DNA from: Arthrobacter sp. EPSL27
GTDB taxonomy: Bacteria; Actinomycetota; Actinomycetes; Actinomycetales; Micrococcaceae
DNA: 64,000 nucleotides
NCBI RefSeq assembly: GCF_001512305.1
Contig: NZ_LNUT01000004.1
Location: 729,757 to 793,756, forward strand
Direction: 5' to 3'
Notes under the pieces: model-generated
Told to the model about the DNA's origin: nothing
The model's input: only the letters and a program-made list of their open reading frames with translations
Database searches by the model: none
Part shown: positions 47,835-56,125 of the stretch, in pieces
Numbering within the stretch: the first letter of the stretch is position 1
How the letters are laid out: each line of letters opens with the position of its first letter
Made by a program: the position numbers and the translations under genes

Positions 47835-49715
47835 GTGGCCGGCCTGATCAAACGCGAAGACATTGACGAAGTACGCCAGCGCACGGACATCAAGGAAGTC
47901 GTCGACGGCTACGTCACCCTCAAGGGTGCCGGGCTGGGCTCTTTCAAGGGCCTGTGCCCCTTCCACGACGAGCGGTCGCCCTCCTTCACCGTCCGCCCCC
48001 AGGTGGGCAGGTACCACTGCTTCGGCTGCGGCGAGGACGGCGACGTCATCTCGTTCGTGCAGAAGCTGGACCACACAACGTTCCATGAAGCCGTGGAGAA
48101 ACTGGCCGCCCGGATCGGCTACGAACTCCGGTACGAGGACGGCGGCTCCGGCCCGAACCGTGAAGAGGTGGGGCGGCGGCAGCGGCTGCTGGATGCGCAC
48201 AAGATCGCGGACGAGTTTTTCCGCGCCCAGCTGCTGACCCCCGGCGCCACCGAGGGGCGGAACTTCCTGCACGCCCGCGGCTTCGACCGTGCCGCGGCGG
48301 ACCACTTCGGCGTCGGCTACGCCCCGCAGGGCTGGGACTCGCTGCTCAAGCACCTCCGCGGCCGCGGCTACACCGACGCTGAGCTGAAGCTCACTGGCAT
48401 GTTTTCAGAGGGTGGCCGGGGAATTTATGACCGGTTCCGCGGCCGGCTGATCTGGCCCATCCGCGACATTGCCGGGGACACCATCGGCTTCGGCGCCCGC
48501 AAACTCTACGAGGACGACCAGGGCCCCAAGTACCTCAACACTCCCGAGACTGCGCTCTACAAGAAGTCGCAGGTCCTCTACGGGATCGACCTGGCCAAAC
48601 GGAACATCGCCAAGGACCGCCAGCTGGTGGTCGTCGAGGGCTACACCGACGTGATGGCCTGCCACCTCGCCGGGATTCCGACGGCCGTCGCCACCTGCGG
48701 AACCGCGTTCGGCACCGAGCACATCAAGATCGCCCGGCGCCTGCTCTCGGACGACGGCAGCGGCGGGGAGGTCATCTTCACCTTCGACGGCGACGCGGCC
48801 GGCCAGAAGGCCGCCCTGCGGGCCTTCGAGGAGGACCAGCGCTTCGTCGCCCAGACCTACGTGGCCGTGGAGCCCGGCGGGGCCGACCCCTGCGAGCTCC
48901 GCCAGTCGAAGGGCGACGCCGCCGTCCGGGACCTGATCGGCACCCGCCGCCCGCTGTTTGAGTTCGCCATCCGCGCCGCCCTGAAACGGCACAACCTGGA
49001 CACCGTCGAGGGCAGGATCGCCGCCTTGCGCGAATCCGCGCCCGTGGTGGCGCAGATCCGGGACGCCGGCATCCGCCCGGCCTACGCCCGCGAGCTCGCC
49101 GGCTGGCTGGGTATGCCGGTCGAGGAAGTCAGCCGCGCCGTCGCTGCCGCCGCCAAGCGGTCGGCGCAGCAGCCGGCGGGCCAAGGGTCCGCGCCGGGAG
49201 TGGCGCCCCTGCCGCCGTCGCCCGTGCTGCCGTCCTTCAACCGGCCCGATCCGCGGGACCCTGTGGCCGCCATGGAGCGGCAGGCGCTTGAGGTTGCCCT
49301 GCAGCAGCCGGGAATGCTCGAAGGGGAGACCTGGCAGCGGTTCTCCGAGGCCAGGTTCTCTACGCCGGCGTACCTCGCCATCCAGGAGGCCATCCGGGCC
49401 AACGGCCTGGCGCTCACCGGCGACCCGGTGCGGTGGGTGGAACAGCTGCTGCAGGAGGTTCCCGAGCCCCTGCGCCCGCTGGTGTCCGAGCTGGCCGTGG
49501 TGCCGCTGCCGGCCAGCACCGCCGACGGCGTGCAGCGCTACTGCCGGGACATCCTGGCGCGGCTGTTCGAGCTGCAGATCACCCGGGTCAAGGCCGAGAA
49601 AATGGGGCAGCTGCAGCGGCTGGACGCCACGTCCGACCCGGAGGCGTTCCAGCGGCTGAACCGCGAACTGATGCAGCTGGAGATGCAGCGGAGGTCGCTC
49701 CGCTCGGAGGGCTAG
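47835..49715 (+). CDS. dnaG: DNA primase
   Basis: The 626-residue primase lays RNA primers at the fork. Its CHC2 zinc site is C41-H44-C62-C65 (CPFHDERSPSF and YHCFGCGEDGD), the TOPRIM domain has LVVVEGYTDVMACHLAG and FTFDGDAAGQKAALRAF, and the C-terminal helicase-binding region follows a Pro-rich linker near residues 445-480. The GTG start has a -10 box seven bases before it. Confidence 0.96.
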   Translation: MAGLIKREDIDEVRQRTDIKEVVDGYVTLKGAGLGSFKGLCPFHDERSPSFTVRPQVGRYHCFGCGEDGDVISFVQKLDHTTFHEAVEKLAARIGYELRYEDGGSGPNREEVGRRQRLLDAHKIADEFFRAQLLTPGATEGRNFLHARGFDRAAADHFGVGYAPQGWDSLLKHLRGRGYTDAELKLTGMFSEGGRGIYDRFRGRLIWPIRDIAGDTIGFGARKLYEDDQGPKYLNTPETALYKKSQVLYGIDLAKRNIAKDRQLVVVEGYTDVMACHLAGIPTAVATCGTAFGTEHIKIARRLLSDDGSGGEVIFTFDGDAAGQKAALRAFEEDQRFVAQTYVAVEPGGADPCELRQSKGDAAVRDLIGTRRPLFEFAIRAALKRHNLDTVEGRIAALRESAPVVAQIRDAGIRPAYARELAGWLGMPVEEVSRAVAAAAKRSAQQPAGQGSAPGVAPLPPSPVLPSFNRPDPRDPVAAMERQALEVALQQPGMLEGETWQRFSEARFSTPAYLAIQEAIRANGLALTGDPVRWVEQLLQEVPEPLRPLVSELAVVPLPASTADGVQRYCRDILARLFELQITRVKAEKMGQLQRLDATSDPEAFQRLNRELMQLEMQRRSLRSEG

Positions 49716-49769
49716 CGGGGCCAATTTCACTTCCCGGCCGGGTGTTTGCTAGGCTTATACCCGCTTCAT

Positions 49770-49842
49770 TCCTCCTTAGCTCAATTGGCAGAGCATTCGA
49801 CTGTTAATCGAAGGGTTGCTGGTTCAAGTCCAGCAGGAGGAG
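49770..49842 (+). tRNA. tRNA-Asn (GTT), copy 1
   Basis: A 73-base cloverleaf with acceptor TCCTCCT/AGGAGGA, D arm, anticodon loop CTGTTAA (anticodon GTT at 49803-49805) and T arm with GGTTCAAGTCC; the discriminator is G, as expected for Asn, and CCA is not encoded. A -10-like TAGGCT lies at 49750. Copy 2 at 49979 is identical. Confidence 0.96.
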
Positions 49843-49847
49843 CGCGC

Positions 49848-49884
49848 AGTCCCCGTTCCGGGTTTCCGGAACGGGGACTTTTTT
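49848..49884 (+). terminator. intrinsic terminator after tRNA-Asn copy 1
   Basis: A 14-bp perfect stem (49848-49861 / 49866-49879) followed by a run of six T. Confidence 0.9.
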
Positions 49885-49978
49885 ATACCCGGAGGGGGTA
49901 TTGCCGGGAGCTGCGGGGGAGGGCCGGGCGCCGATTTCCTAAGCGGCAAAACCTTTGCTAATGTCATACCTGCTTCAT

Positions 49979-50051
49979 TCCTCCTTAGCTCAATTGGCAG
50001 AGCATTCGACTGTTAATCGAAGGGTTGCTGGTTCAAGTCCAGCAGGAGGAG
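49979..50051 (+). tRNA. tRNA-Asn (GTT), copy 2
   Basis: Identical over all 73 bases to copy 1, and the preceding GCTTCAT is also conserved. It has its own -10-like TAATGT at 49959 and its own terminator. The flanks otherwise differ, so it is an old duplication with separate promoters or gene conversion, not a recent tandem copy. Confidence 0.96.
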
Positions 50052-50056
50052 CGGAC

Positions 50057-50099
50057 AGGTCCCGCGGCCGGTGAAACCACCGGCTGCGGGACCTTTTTT
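50057..50099 (+). terminator. intrinsic terminator after tRNA-Asn copy 2
   Basis: A 17-bp stem with one G-T (50057-50073 / 50078-50094) followed by six T. Confidence 0.9.
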
Positions 50100-50128
50100 G
50101 TGCCCTCTTACGGCGGCCCGGCACGTCC

Positions 50129-50536
50129 TTAGACGAAGTACATTTCCACTTGGAGGAATCTCTCGGCTTCCGCCACCGCACCCTGGAATGCCTCGAACTC
50201 GGTGGGGGACTGGCGGGGCTCGCGGGGATGCCACTCGTGCGGGGCGGAGTGGATCTGGGTGAACCCGCCGCCCGGCGGGGCGTAGAAGATGCCGAAGCGC
50301 TGCACAGGCCACTCGGGAGAGGTCTCCGGGGCCACCAGGAGGGCGGAATCGTCGGCCTTGTTGCACCACTGCGCGATCGGGCGCCGGCGGTCCTCGGTGA
50401 AGAGCCCGGCGGCGAAGAGCGCCGCCGACTGCTGGCTGGTCTGACTGCACAAGCGGTCCCACCACAGAGGCAGGATTCCGGTGTCACACCGCTGCCACGT
50501 GGCCGGGAGGGGCGGATGTTCCTGCCAGTGGGGCAC
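50129..50536 (-). CDS. protein of unknown function
   Basis: A 135-residue soluble protein rich in Trp, His and Pro in its first half (HWQEHPPLPATWQRC, LPLWWDRLC) and ending FLQVEMYFV. I do not recognise a domain. Two Cys (about C18 and C32) could pair. GTG 50536 is chosen because TAAAGT ends eight bases upstream and GGAG lies within the short gap; the frame continues open upstream but runs into the MFS gene antisense. Coding is supported by third-position GC and by the absence of a better frame. Confidence 0.65.
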   Translation of the reverse strand: MPHWQEHPPLPATWQRCDTGILPLWWDRLCSQTSQQSAALFAAGLFTEDRRRPIAQWCNKADDSALLVAPETSPEWPVQRFGIFYAPPGGGFTQIHSAPHEWHPREPRQSPTEFEAFQGAVAEAERFLQVEMYFV

Positions 50537-50603
50537 ATCTCCAACTTTATCGCCAGCGGTGGGACGGGAACAGGGCCGGCGCCGGGTGAAAACGCTGTGC
50601 CGG

Positions 50604-51827
50604 CTACTGGATGGGCGGGACGGTGCGGGGCCGGACCACCAGCCACAGGGCGGCCGCAGCGAGGAAGATACACCCGGCCTGGACGGCGCCCATCGGGGTG
50701 GCGGACGTGACGCCCAGCCAGCCCACCACGGGCGAGATGAGGCCTGCCATGAGGAACGTGGCGGCGCCAAGCAGGGAGGCCGCGGTACCGGCCTGGGCAC
50801 CGTGCTTGGCCAGGGCCAGCACCTGCACGCACGGGAACGTAAAGCCTGCACCGAGGATGTAGAACCACAGCGGCACCATGACCCCCCACAGCCCGAAGCC
50901 CAGCTGGTCGAAGACCACAATCAGCACGGCCATCAGGAACATCCATGCCGTCGAGCAGGCCAGGATCCACTGCGGCGGGACCTTGCGGATGAGCCGTGAG
51001 CTGGTCTGCACGCCGGCAACGATGCCCAGCGAGTTCACGCCGAAGAGCAGGCCGTACTGCTGCGGGGTGAAGCCATACACGTCCTGGAACAGGAACGGCG
51101 ACGCCGAAAGGTAGGTGAAGAGGCCGGCGAAGTTCATGCCGCCCACCAGCAGCAGCCCGACGAAGATGCGGTCGGCGAACAGCACGCCGTAGCGCTGGCG
51201 GGAGGTCATGCCGGATTTGCCGCGGAGCTCCCTGGGCAGCGTCTCGCGCACCACGAACACCGCGGCGATGAGGACGGTCATCCCGTAGGCGGCCAGAAAG
51301 AGGAAAATCCCCGGCCACGGCATAAAGAGCAGCAGCTGTGAGCCGATTACCGGCGCCAGGATCGGAGCCAGGCCGTTGACCAGCGCCATCCGGGAGAACA
51401 TCCGCACCATCGCGTAGCCGCTGAACAGGTCCCGCACCATCGCCATCGCCACCACGCCGCCGCCCGCCGCGCCGATGCCCATGAGCACGCGGAAGAACCC
51501 CAGCGTCGTGATGTCGGTGGACAGCGCCGCACCCAGGGACGCCATGATGTGCACCGCCGTCGCCAGGATCAGCGGCATCCGCCGGCCGAACTTGTCGCTG
51601 AGCGGTCCCACCACAAGCTGGCCCAGGGCGAAGCCGAGTGTGGTGCCGGCCAGGGTCAGCTGCACGGCCGCCTCGGACACCCCCAGGCTTTCCTCCAGGG
51701 CCGGGAAAGCGGGAAGGTACAGGTCCACCGTGAAGGGTCCCAGGGCGGTCAGGGCGCCGAGCATCAGGATGTAGAGCAGCTTGCGGCGCCGGCTCAGGGA
51801 ATCGCCCGGATTGGGGGGTGTAGTCAC
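50604..51827 (-). CDS. Bcr/CflA-type MFS multidrug transporter
   Basis: The 407-residue, 12-helix protein has the first-helix motif LGALTALGPFTVDLYLPAFPAL and loop 2-3 motif GQLVVGPLSDKFGRRMP, which are hallmarks of Bcr/CflA (DHA1) drug-proton antiporters. Substrate range is not predictable. TAGGAT nine bases before GTG 51827 gives a nearly leaderless message. It lies next to the unknown gene on the same strand but has its own promoter. Confidence 0.9.
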   Translation of the reverse strand: MTTPPNPGDSLSRRRKLLYILMLGALTALGPFTVDLYLPAFPALEESLGVSEAAVQLTLAGTTLGFALGQLVVGPLSDKFGRRMPLILATAVHIMASLGAALSTDITTLGFFRVLMGIGAAGGGVVAMAMVRDLFSGYAMVRMFSRMALVNGLAPILAPVIGSQLLLFMPWPGIFLFLAAYGMTVLIAAVFVVRETLPRELRGKSGMTSRQRYGVLFADRIFVGLLLVGGMNFAGLFTYLSASPFLFQDVYGFTPQQYGLLFGVNSLGIVAGVQTSSRLIRKVPPQWILACSTAWMFLMAVLIVVFDQLGFGLWGVMVPLWFYILGAGFTFPCVQVLALAKHGAQAGTAASLLGAATFLMAGLISPVVGWLGVTSATPMGAVQAGCIFLAAAALWLVVRPRTVPPIQ

Positions 51828-52010
51828 AGAGGTCCATCCTAGGGCCCGCGTCCCTGCCCGCCGGCCGTGAAACGGGAGGCGCGCCACAGCCCGCCGCCGC
51901 GCCCGGGCCGCGGCCTGAATGGTAGTTTTGACACCGGGGTGTGCGTGAAGCTGCGCAGACCGGCAAGCCCGCGGAAGCGGAATCACGGATGAATCAGTTA
52001 GGCGGGACCG

Positions 52011-52871
52011 ATGAGCGGACGTCACACCGGCGGGACAAGCACGGGGTTGCGCGTCGCTGCGCTGCCCAAGACCCTCAAGCTGATCTTCAAACTTGCTCCG
52101 CGGCAGCTCAGCGACGAGATCGCCCTCGCCAAGGTCGAGCTCAAGCGCAAGGGCATTCAAGTCGGGGTTGCCGCCGCCTTCCTCGGCGTGGCGCTGGTCT
52201 TTGTGTTGTTCCTGGTCATTGGCCTGGTTGTCGCCGCGATCATGGGCCTCGCCACCGTGATGCCGGCCTGGCTCGCAGCCCTGCTGGTCTCCGCCGCCTT
52301 CCTGGTCATCGCCGCGATCGGGGCCCTGGTGGGGGTCGCCAGGTTCAAGAAGGCCATGCCGCTGGTTCCGGAGGACACCATCCGCGGCCTGAAGTACGAC
52401 CTCGGCATTGCCAAGGAGGGCTCCGCCTTCGATCCGGCCCTGCTGGACCCCGAATCCGACGCGTACAAGGCAGCCAAGGCCGCCAAGGACGAGGCCGCTG
52501 CGAAGGCCAAGGCAGAGAAGGAAGCCCAGAGGGCCGCCGAGCCGGACTTCGGCCCGCCGCCCACCGAAGCGGAACTGCGGCGCCGGCTGGACGAGCGCCG
52601 GACGCACCTCACGGGCGTCCGCGACGAGCTCAACGAGGAACTCGACGTCAAGACCCAGGCCCAGGCGCTGCTGGCCGCGGCCCAGGTGAAGCTGCAGGAC
52701 GGCAAGGAACAGCTCGGCGGCAAGGTCGCCGGCTTCCGGTCCGCCGCAAGCGACGCCGCCGCGAAGAGCGGCGTGCCCGAACAGCTGGGCCAGCGCTGGC
52801 AGCCCCTGGCCGTCCTTACCGCCTCCGCCGCGGTGCTGGTCTTCCTGCTGCGCAAACTCCTCAAGGGCTAG
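52011..52871 (+). CDS. phage holin family / DUF3618-like membrane protein
   Basis: The 286-residue protein has an amphipathic start (LIFKLAPRQLSDEIALAKVELKRKGIQ), two close membrane helices (about 50-75 and 80-105), an Ala/Lys/Glu-rich coiled segment (about 145-180), a second helical stretch RRRLDERRTHLTGVRDELNEEL and a last membrane helix at 266-280. The first half matches the actinobacterial Phage_holin_3_6-type family, the second half DUF3618. Despite the name these are chromosomal housekeeping proteins of unknown role, and no phage genes lie near. Confidence 0.82.
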   Translation: MSGRHTGGTSTGLRVAALPKTLKLIFKLAPRQLSDEIALAKVELKRKGIQVGVAAAFLGVALVFVLFLVIGLVVAAIMGLATVMPAWLAALLVSAAFLVIAAIGALVGVARFKKAMPLVPEDTIRGLKYDLGIAKEGSAFDPALLDPESDAYKAAKAAKDEAAAKAKAEKEAQRAAEPDFGPPPTEAELRRRLDERRTHLTGVRDELNEELDVKTQAQALLAAAQVKLQDGKEQLGGKVAGFRSAASDAAAKSGVPEQLGQRWQPLAVLTASAAVLVFLLRKLLKG

Positions 52872-52926
52872 GCAGCCCGCTGGACTGCAGCCCCCGATCG
52901 TTGCCGGCCACGGAAAGGCGGACAGG

Positions 52927-53562
52927 ATGAAGTTCATTGGCGCCGGTGCCCGGCCCGGACAGGCCCAGGTCCATCACGACCGGATCTTCACCGTCCCCAA
53001 TATCCTGACCGTGGTGCGGTTCCTCGGTGTCCCGCTCTTCATCTGGCTCGTCCTGGGGGTCCAGGAATACGGCTACGCCGCCCTGGTCCTCGCGGTCATG
53101 GGCAGCACCGACTGGGTGGACGGTTACGTCGCCCGCCGGTACAACCAGATGTCCAACCTGGGGCGGATCATGGACCCCATCGCGGACAGGCTCTCGCTCA
53201 TCGCCGTCGCCGTCACGCTCGTGATCGCCGGCGTCCTCGAATGGTGGTACCTCGCGGCCCTCCTCATTCCGGACGCCATCCTGCTGGCCCTGTCTCTGCA
53301 CTACTTCCACGGCCACCCCGACCTGCCCGTGAGCAGGATCGGCAAGATCCGGACGGCCCTCCTGCTGCTCGGCACGCCGCTGCTGGTCCTCTCGAAGCTT
53401 CCGGTGCCCGGCACCGAGGTGTACTTCGTGGCCGCCTGGATCTGCCTGGGACTCGGGCTCGTGGGGCACTGGATCGCCGGCTACAACTACTTCTGGGCCA
53501 TCATCCGCAAGGGCAGGAGCCTTAGAGGCGCCGGGCCCGACGTCGAAGGCGGCACCCGCTGA
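52927..53562 (+). CDS. CDP-alcohol phosphatidyltransferase family protein
   Basis: The 211-residue membrane enzyme has the complete signature D65-G66-x2-A69-R70-x8-G79-x3-D83-x3-D87 in DWVDGYVARRYNQMSNLGRIMDPIADR, so it should be active. It transfers a phosphatidyl group from CDP-diacylglycerol to an alcohol such as glycerol phosphate, phosphatidylglycerol or inositol phosphate; the acceptor is not settled by sequence. Its stop overlaps the next ATG by one base (TGATG). It may use CDP-DAG made by CdsA, encoded in the same window. Confidence 0.9.
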   Translation: MKFIGAGARPGQAQVHHDRIFTVPNILTVVRFLGVPLFIWLVLGVQEYGYAALVLAVMGSTDWVDGYVARRYNQMSNLGRIMDPIADRLSLIAVAVTLVIAGVLEWWYLAALLIPDAILLALSLHYFHGHPDLPVSRIGKIRTALLLLGTPLLVLSKLPVPGTEVYFVAAWICLGLGLVGHWIAGYNYFWAIIRKGRSLRGAGPDVEGGTR

Positions 53563-54467
53563 TGGTGTGGTTCGCCGTCCTGCTGGCTGTGCTGGGCGCG
53601 TTCTGCCTCGCGATCGGAGCCCAGCGCCAGGGCAGCGCCGTCAAAGCGGACACCGGGGGACTGGCCCTCAGCACCCATGGCCTGCTGCGCCTGCTCCGCA
53701 ACCCCCGCTGGGTATTTGGCCTGCTCCTTCTCACCGTGGGCATGGCGATGAACGCCGTCGCCCTGGTTATGGCCCCGCTGACCGTGGTGCAGCCAATCGG
53801 AGCCATCGCCCTCGTCATCACCACCATCGTCAATGCCAAGGACCAGGGCCTCAGCATCAACCGGGCCACAGTGGTCGCCATTTCCGCGTGCGTCACGGGT
53901 TCTGCCCTGTTCGTCATCCTGGCGGTCAATGTCACCCAGGAAAACCACCAGGTCAGCTCCTCCGACGAGCTGACCGTCGTGCTGCTGCTGGCCTTGGCCG
54001 TGGGGCTTTTCGGGACCCTTGCCCTGGTGTTCAAGCACCGGATGAGCGCGTTCATCTACATCCTCGGCGCGGGCATCCTCTTCGGCTTCGTTGCCGTCCT
54101 GACCCGCATCATCGGCAAGCATCTGCTGGACCCGAACGGCCTGGGCGTGCTGAACGTGCCCTGGTATTCGGTGGTCGCGATCGCGGCCGCCGGGGCCCTC
54201 GGCTCGTGGTTTGTCCAGAACGCCTACGCGGGCGGCCCGCCCGACCTCGTGATCGCCGGCCTGACCGTGATCGACCCGATCGTCGGCATCGCAATCGGGA
54301 TCACCATCCTTGGCGAACTGCGTCCCGATGTCCACGCCGTGACGGCGATTGCGATGGGCGCAGCCGGTTCGCTTGCTATCGTGGGAGTGATCGCTTTGTC
54401 CAGGCACCACCCAGAAGTCACCAAGCGCAAGAAGGAAGCGCGGAAGGCCGCGGGGCGGGTGTCCTAG
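53562..54467 (+). CDS. DMT-family (EamA/NIPA-like) transporter
   Basis: The 301-residue protein has about nine membrane helices and an architecture like DMT or NIPA magnesium-transporter-like proteins: FCLAIGAQRQGSAV in helix 1, GMAMNAVALVMAPLTVVQPIGAIALV, and PPDLVIAGLTVIDPIVGIAIGI in the second half. Transported solute unknown. Translationally coupled to the CDP-alcohol phosphatidyltransferase. Confidence 0.83.
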   Translation: MVWFAVLLAVLGAFCLAIGAQRQGSAVKADTGGLALSTHGLLRLLRNPRWVFGLLLLTVGMAMNAVALVMAPLTVVQPIGAIALVITTIVNAKDQGLSINRATVVAISACVTGSALFVILAVNVTQENHQVSSSDELTVVLLLALAVGLFGTLALVFKHRMSAFIYILGAGILFGFVAVLTRIIGKHLLDPNGLGVLNVPWYSVVAIAAAGALGSWFVQNAYAGGPPDLVIAGLTVIDPIVGIAIGITILGELRPDVHAVTAIAMGAAGSLAIVGVIALSRHHPEVTKRKKEARKAAGRVS

Positions 54468-54568
54468 GACAAACAGACGTCAGCAGCAGGCCCGTCAGGC
54501 CTGCGCCGACGGCCGGCAGGCCGCACCAGTCCCAGCGGCCCGCACCGTGACCACCAGGAGTTCTCCAC

Positions 54569-55765
54569 GTGACCATGCCCGACAACCAGCGCCCCCTGAC
54601 CATCCTGATTGCCGCGGACACCTACCCGCCCCACGTCAACGGTGCGGCCATGTTCGGCTACCGCCTGGCCAAGGGAATGACGGCCCGCGGCCACGATGTC
54701 CACGTCCTGGCCTGCCGTGCCGACAAGGGCAAGAGCTTCACCGAATTCAATGCAGAAGGCACGGTCCACCGGATCCGGTCGCACTCAGTTCCCACGCACG
54801 AATACTTCCGGATCACGTTCCCCTGGGAAATCAAGAAGGAAATCAGCCTGCTGTTCGACCGCGTCCAGCCGGACGTGGTGCATATCCAGAGCCACTACAT
54901 GATCGGCGAGCACGTCCTGTACGAAGCCGTGAAGCGGGGCGTCCGGATCGTGGCGACCAACCACTTCATGCCGGAGAACCTCAACCCCTTCCTGCCCTTC
55001 CCGCAGTGGTTCAAGGACATCGTTGGCCGCATCTCCTGGAAGGACATGGGCAAGGTCATGGGCCAGGCCGATGTGGTCACCACTCCCACCCCGCTGGCGG
55101 CCAAGGCCATGCACGAGCACGCGTTCCTCCGCCAGGTGCTTCCGCTCTCCAACGGCATCGACTCCGCCGCCTACGAACTTGGGCCGGGGGAGGAAGTGGA
55201 GCGCCACGCCAGCCCCACGGTCCTGTTCGCCGGCCGCCTCGCCGAGGAAAAGCACGTCGACGTGCTGATCGACGCCGTAGCCAAGACTCCCAAAGAGCTC
55301 GACGTGCACCTGGAAATTGTCGGCGGCGGCGAGGTCAGGCCGGCCCTCGAGGCCCAGGTCCAGCGACTGGGCTTGCAGGACCGGGTCAAGTTCCTGGGCC
55401 TGGCGAGCGACGCCGAACTCCGCCGCGCCTACATCGCCGCCGATCTGTTCTGCATGCCCGGCACGGCTGAACTGCAGTCGCTGGTGACGCTGGAGGCCAT
55501 GTCGGCCTCCACACCGGTGCTGCTGGCGGACGCCATGGCGCTGCCCCACCTGGTGCGCGACGGCGAAAACGGGTACCTCTTCACACCCAACGACAGCGAC
55601 GACCTCGCAGCCAAAATGGTCCGCGTGCTCTCCCTGCCGGCGGATGAGCGTGCGGCCATGGGCAAGGCGAGTCGCGGGATCGTGGAGAGCCACAGCCTGG
55701 AGCGCACCCTGCAGGCCTTCGAGGACATTTACCGCGGGGCCAGCTACGACGACCTCGCGGTCTGA
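54569..55765 (+). CDS. GT4-family glycosyltransferase
   Basis: The 398-residue GT-B enzyme has N-terminal LTILIAADTYPPHVNGAAMFGYRLAKGMTARGHDVHV, VLFAGRLAEEKHVDVLIDA and the E-x7-E-like TAELQSLVTLEAMSASTPVLLAD in the donor domain. It probably uses a nucleotide sugar to glycosylate a lipid (PimB or diacylglycerol type) or another acceptor. AGGAG is eight bases before GTG 54569; the ATG at 54575 is too far. It follows the lipid-related pair 52927-54467. Confidence 0.9.
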   Translation: MTMPDNQRPLTILIAADTYPPHVNGAAMFGYRLAKGMTARGHDVHVLACRADKGKSFTEFNAEGTVHRIRSHSVPTHEYFRITFPWEIKKEISLLFDRVQPDVVHIQSHYMIGEHVLYEAVKRGVRIVATNHFMPENLNPFLPFPQWFKDIVGRISWKDMGKVMGQADVVTTPTPLAAKAMHEHAFLRQVLPLSNGIDSAAYELGPGEEVERHASPTVLFAGRLAEEKHVDVLIDAVAKTPKELDVHLEIVGGGEVRPALEAQVQRLGLQDRVKFLGLASDAELRRAYIAADLFCMPGTAELQSLVTLEAMSASTPVLLADAMALPHLVRDGENGYLFTPNDSDDLAAKMVRVLSLPADERAAMGKASRGIVESHSLERTLQAFEDIYRGASYDDLAV

Positions 55766-55797
55766 AACAGCCCACTACCATTGGTAGAGTGATTTCC

Positions 55798-55835
55798 GCC
55801 CGGAAACACCCGGCCCTGCAGGGCGGTTTCCGGGC
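55798..55835 (+). terminator. 10-bp hairpin between the glycosyltransferase and tRNA
   Basis: Arms 55798-55807 and 55826-55835 are perfect and enclose a further GC palindrome. The stem lies 33 bases after the stop and five bases before the tRNA. Confidence 0.5.
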
Positions 55836-55839
55836 CCAC

Positions 55840-55913
55840 GGGGCTATAGCTCAGCTGGTTAGAGCGCGGGACTCATAATCCTAAGGTCCTCGGTTCAAGT
55901 CCGAGTAGCCCTA
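55840..55913 (+). tRNA. tRNA with anticodon CAT (Met elongator or Ile2)
   Basis: A 74-base cloverleaf: acceptor GGGGCTA pairs with TAGCCCT (first pair G-T), anticodon loop CTCATAA with CAT at 55874-55876, T loop GGTTCAAGTCC, discriminator A, no encoded CCA. The outermost anticodon-stem pair is C-A, a mismatch. It is not an initiator (that lacks the 1-72 pair and has other D-stem features). Methionine elongator and lysidine-modified Ile2 tRNAs cannot be separated from sequence alone. Confidence 0.9.
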
Positions 55914-55950
55914 CATTCCTGCGGACCCTTTTCAGGGATCCGCCCCCACG

Positions 55951-55990
55951 GGAGCCGTGGCTGACGTCCGACGTCGGCCGCGGCTCCTTT
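55951..55990 (+). terminator. hairpin after the CAT tRNA
   Basis: Arms of 18 bases (55951-55968 / 55970-55987) pair with two G-T wobbles and are followed by TTTCGTTTC. Confidence 0.65.
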
Positions 55991-56021
55991 CGTTTCTGAC
56001 ACTCCCTATGGTGTGCGTCAC

Positions 56022-56064
56022 TTGCGGTGTCCGTCCGGGGTGCGGTAAGTTACTGGTGAGTAAC
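56022..56064 (+). promoter_or_regulatory. promoter overlapped by TetR-like operator
   Basis: -35 TTGCGG (56022) and -10 TAAGTT (56046) with 18-base spacing. The perfect dyad GTTACT-GGTG-AGTAAC (56049-56064) overlaps the -10 and the start point. TTACTN4AGTAA-like dyads are typical of TetR-type repressors of acyl-CoA genes; none is encoded in this window. Confidence 0.55.
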
Positions 56065-56125
56065 ATCCCGCTGGCGCGAAGCCCGCGCCATTCTGGTCGC
56101 TGCTGATCACACGTGAAGGAACACC

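Noticed and set aside
49770..50051. Genomic island bounded by the two tRNA-Asn copies
   Set aside because: Only about 136 bases lie between the copies, with no integrase or cargo; both are complete genes with their own terminators.
52011..52871. Prophage remnant because of the holin-family protein
   Set aside because: No other phage genes; this family is a normal chromosomal protein in actinobacteria.
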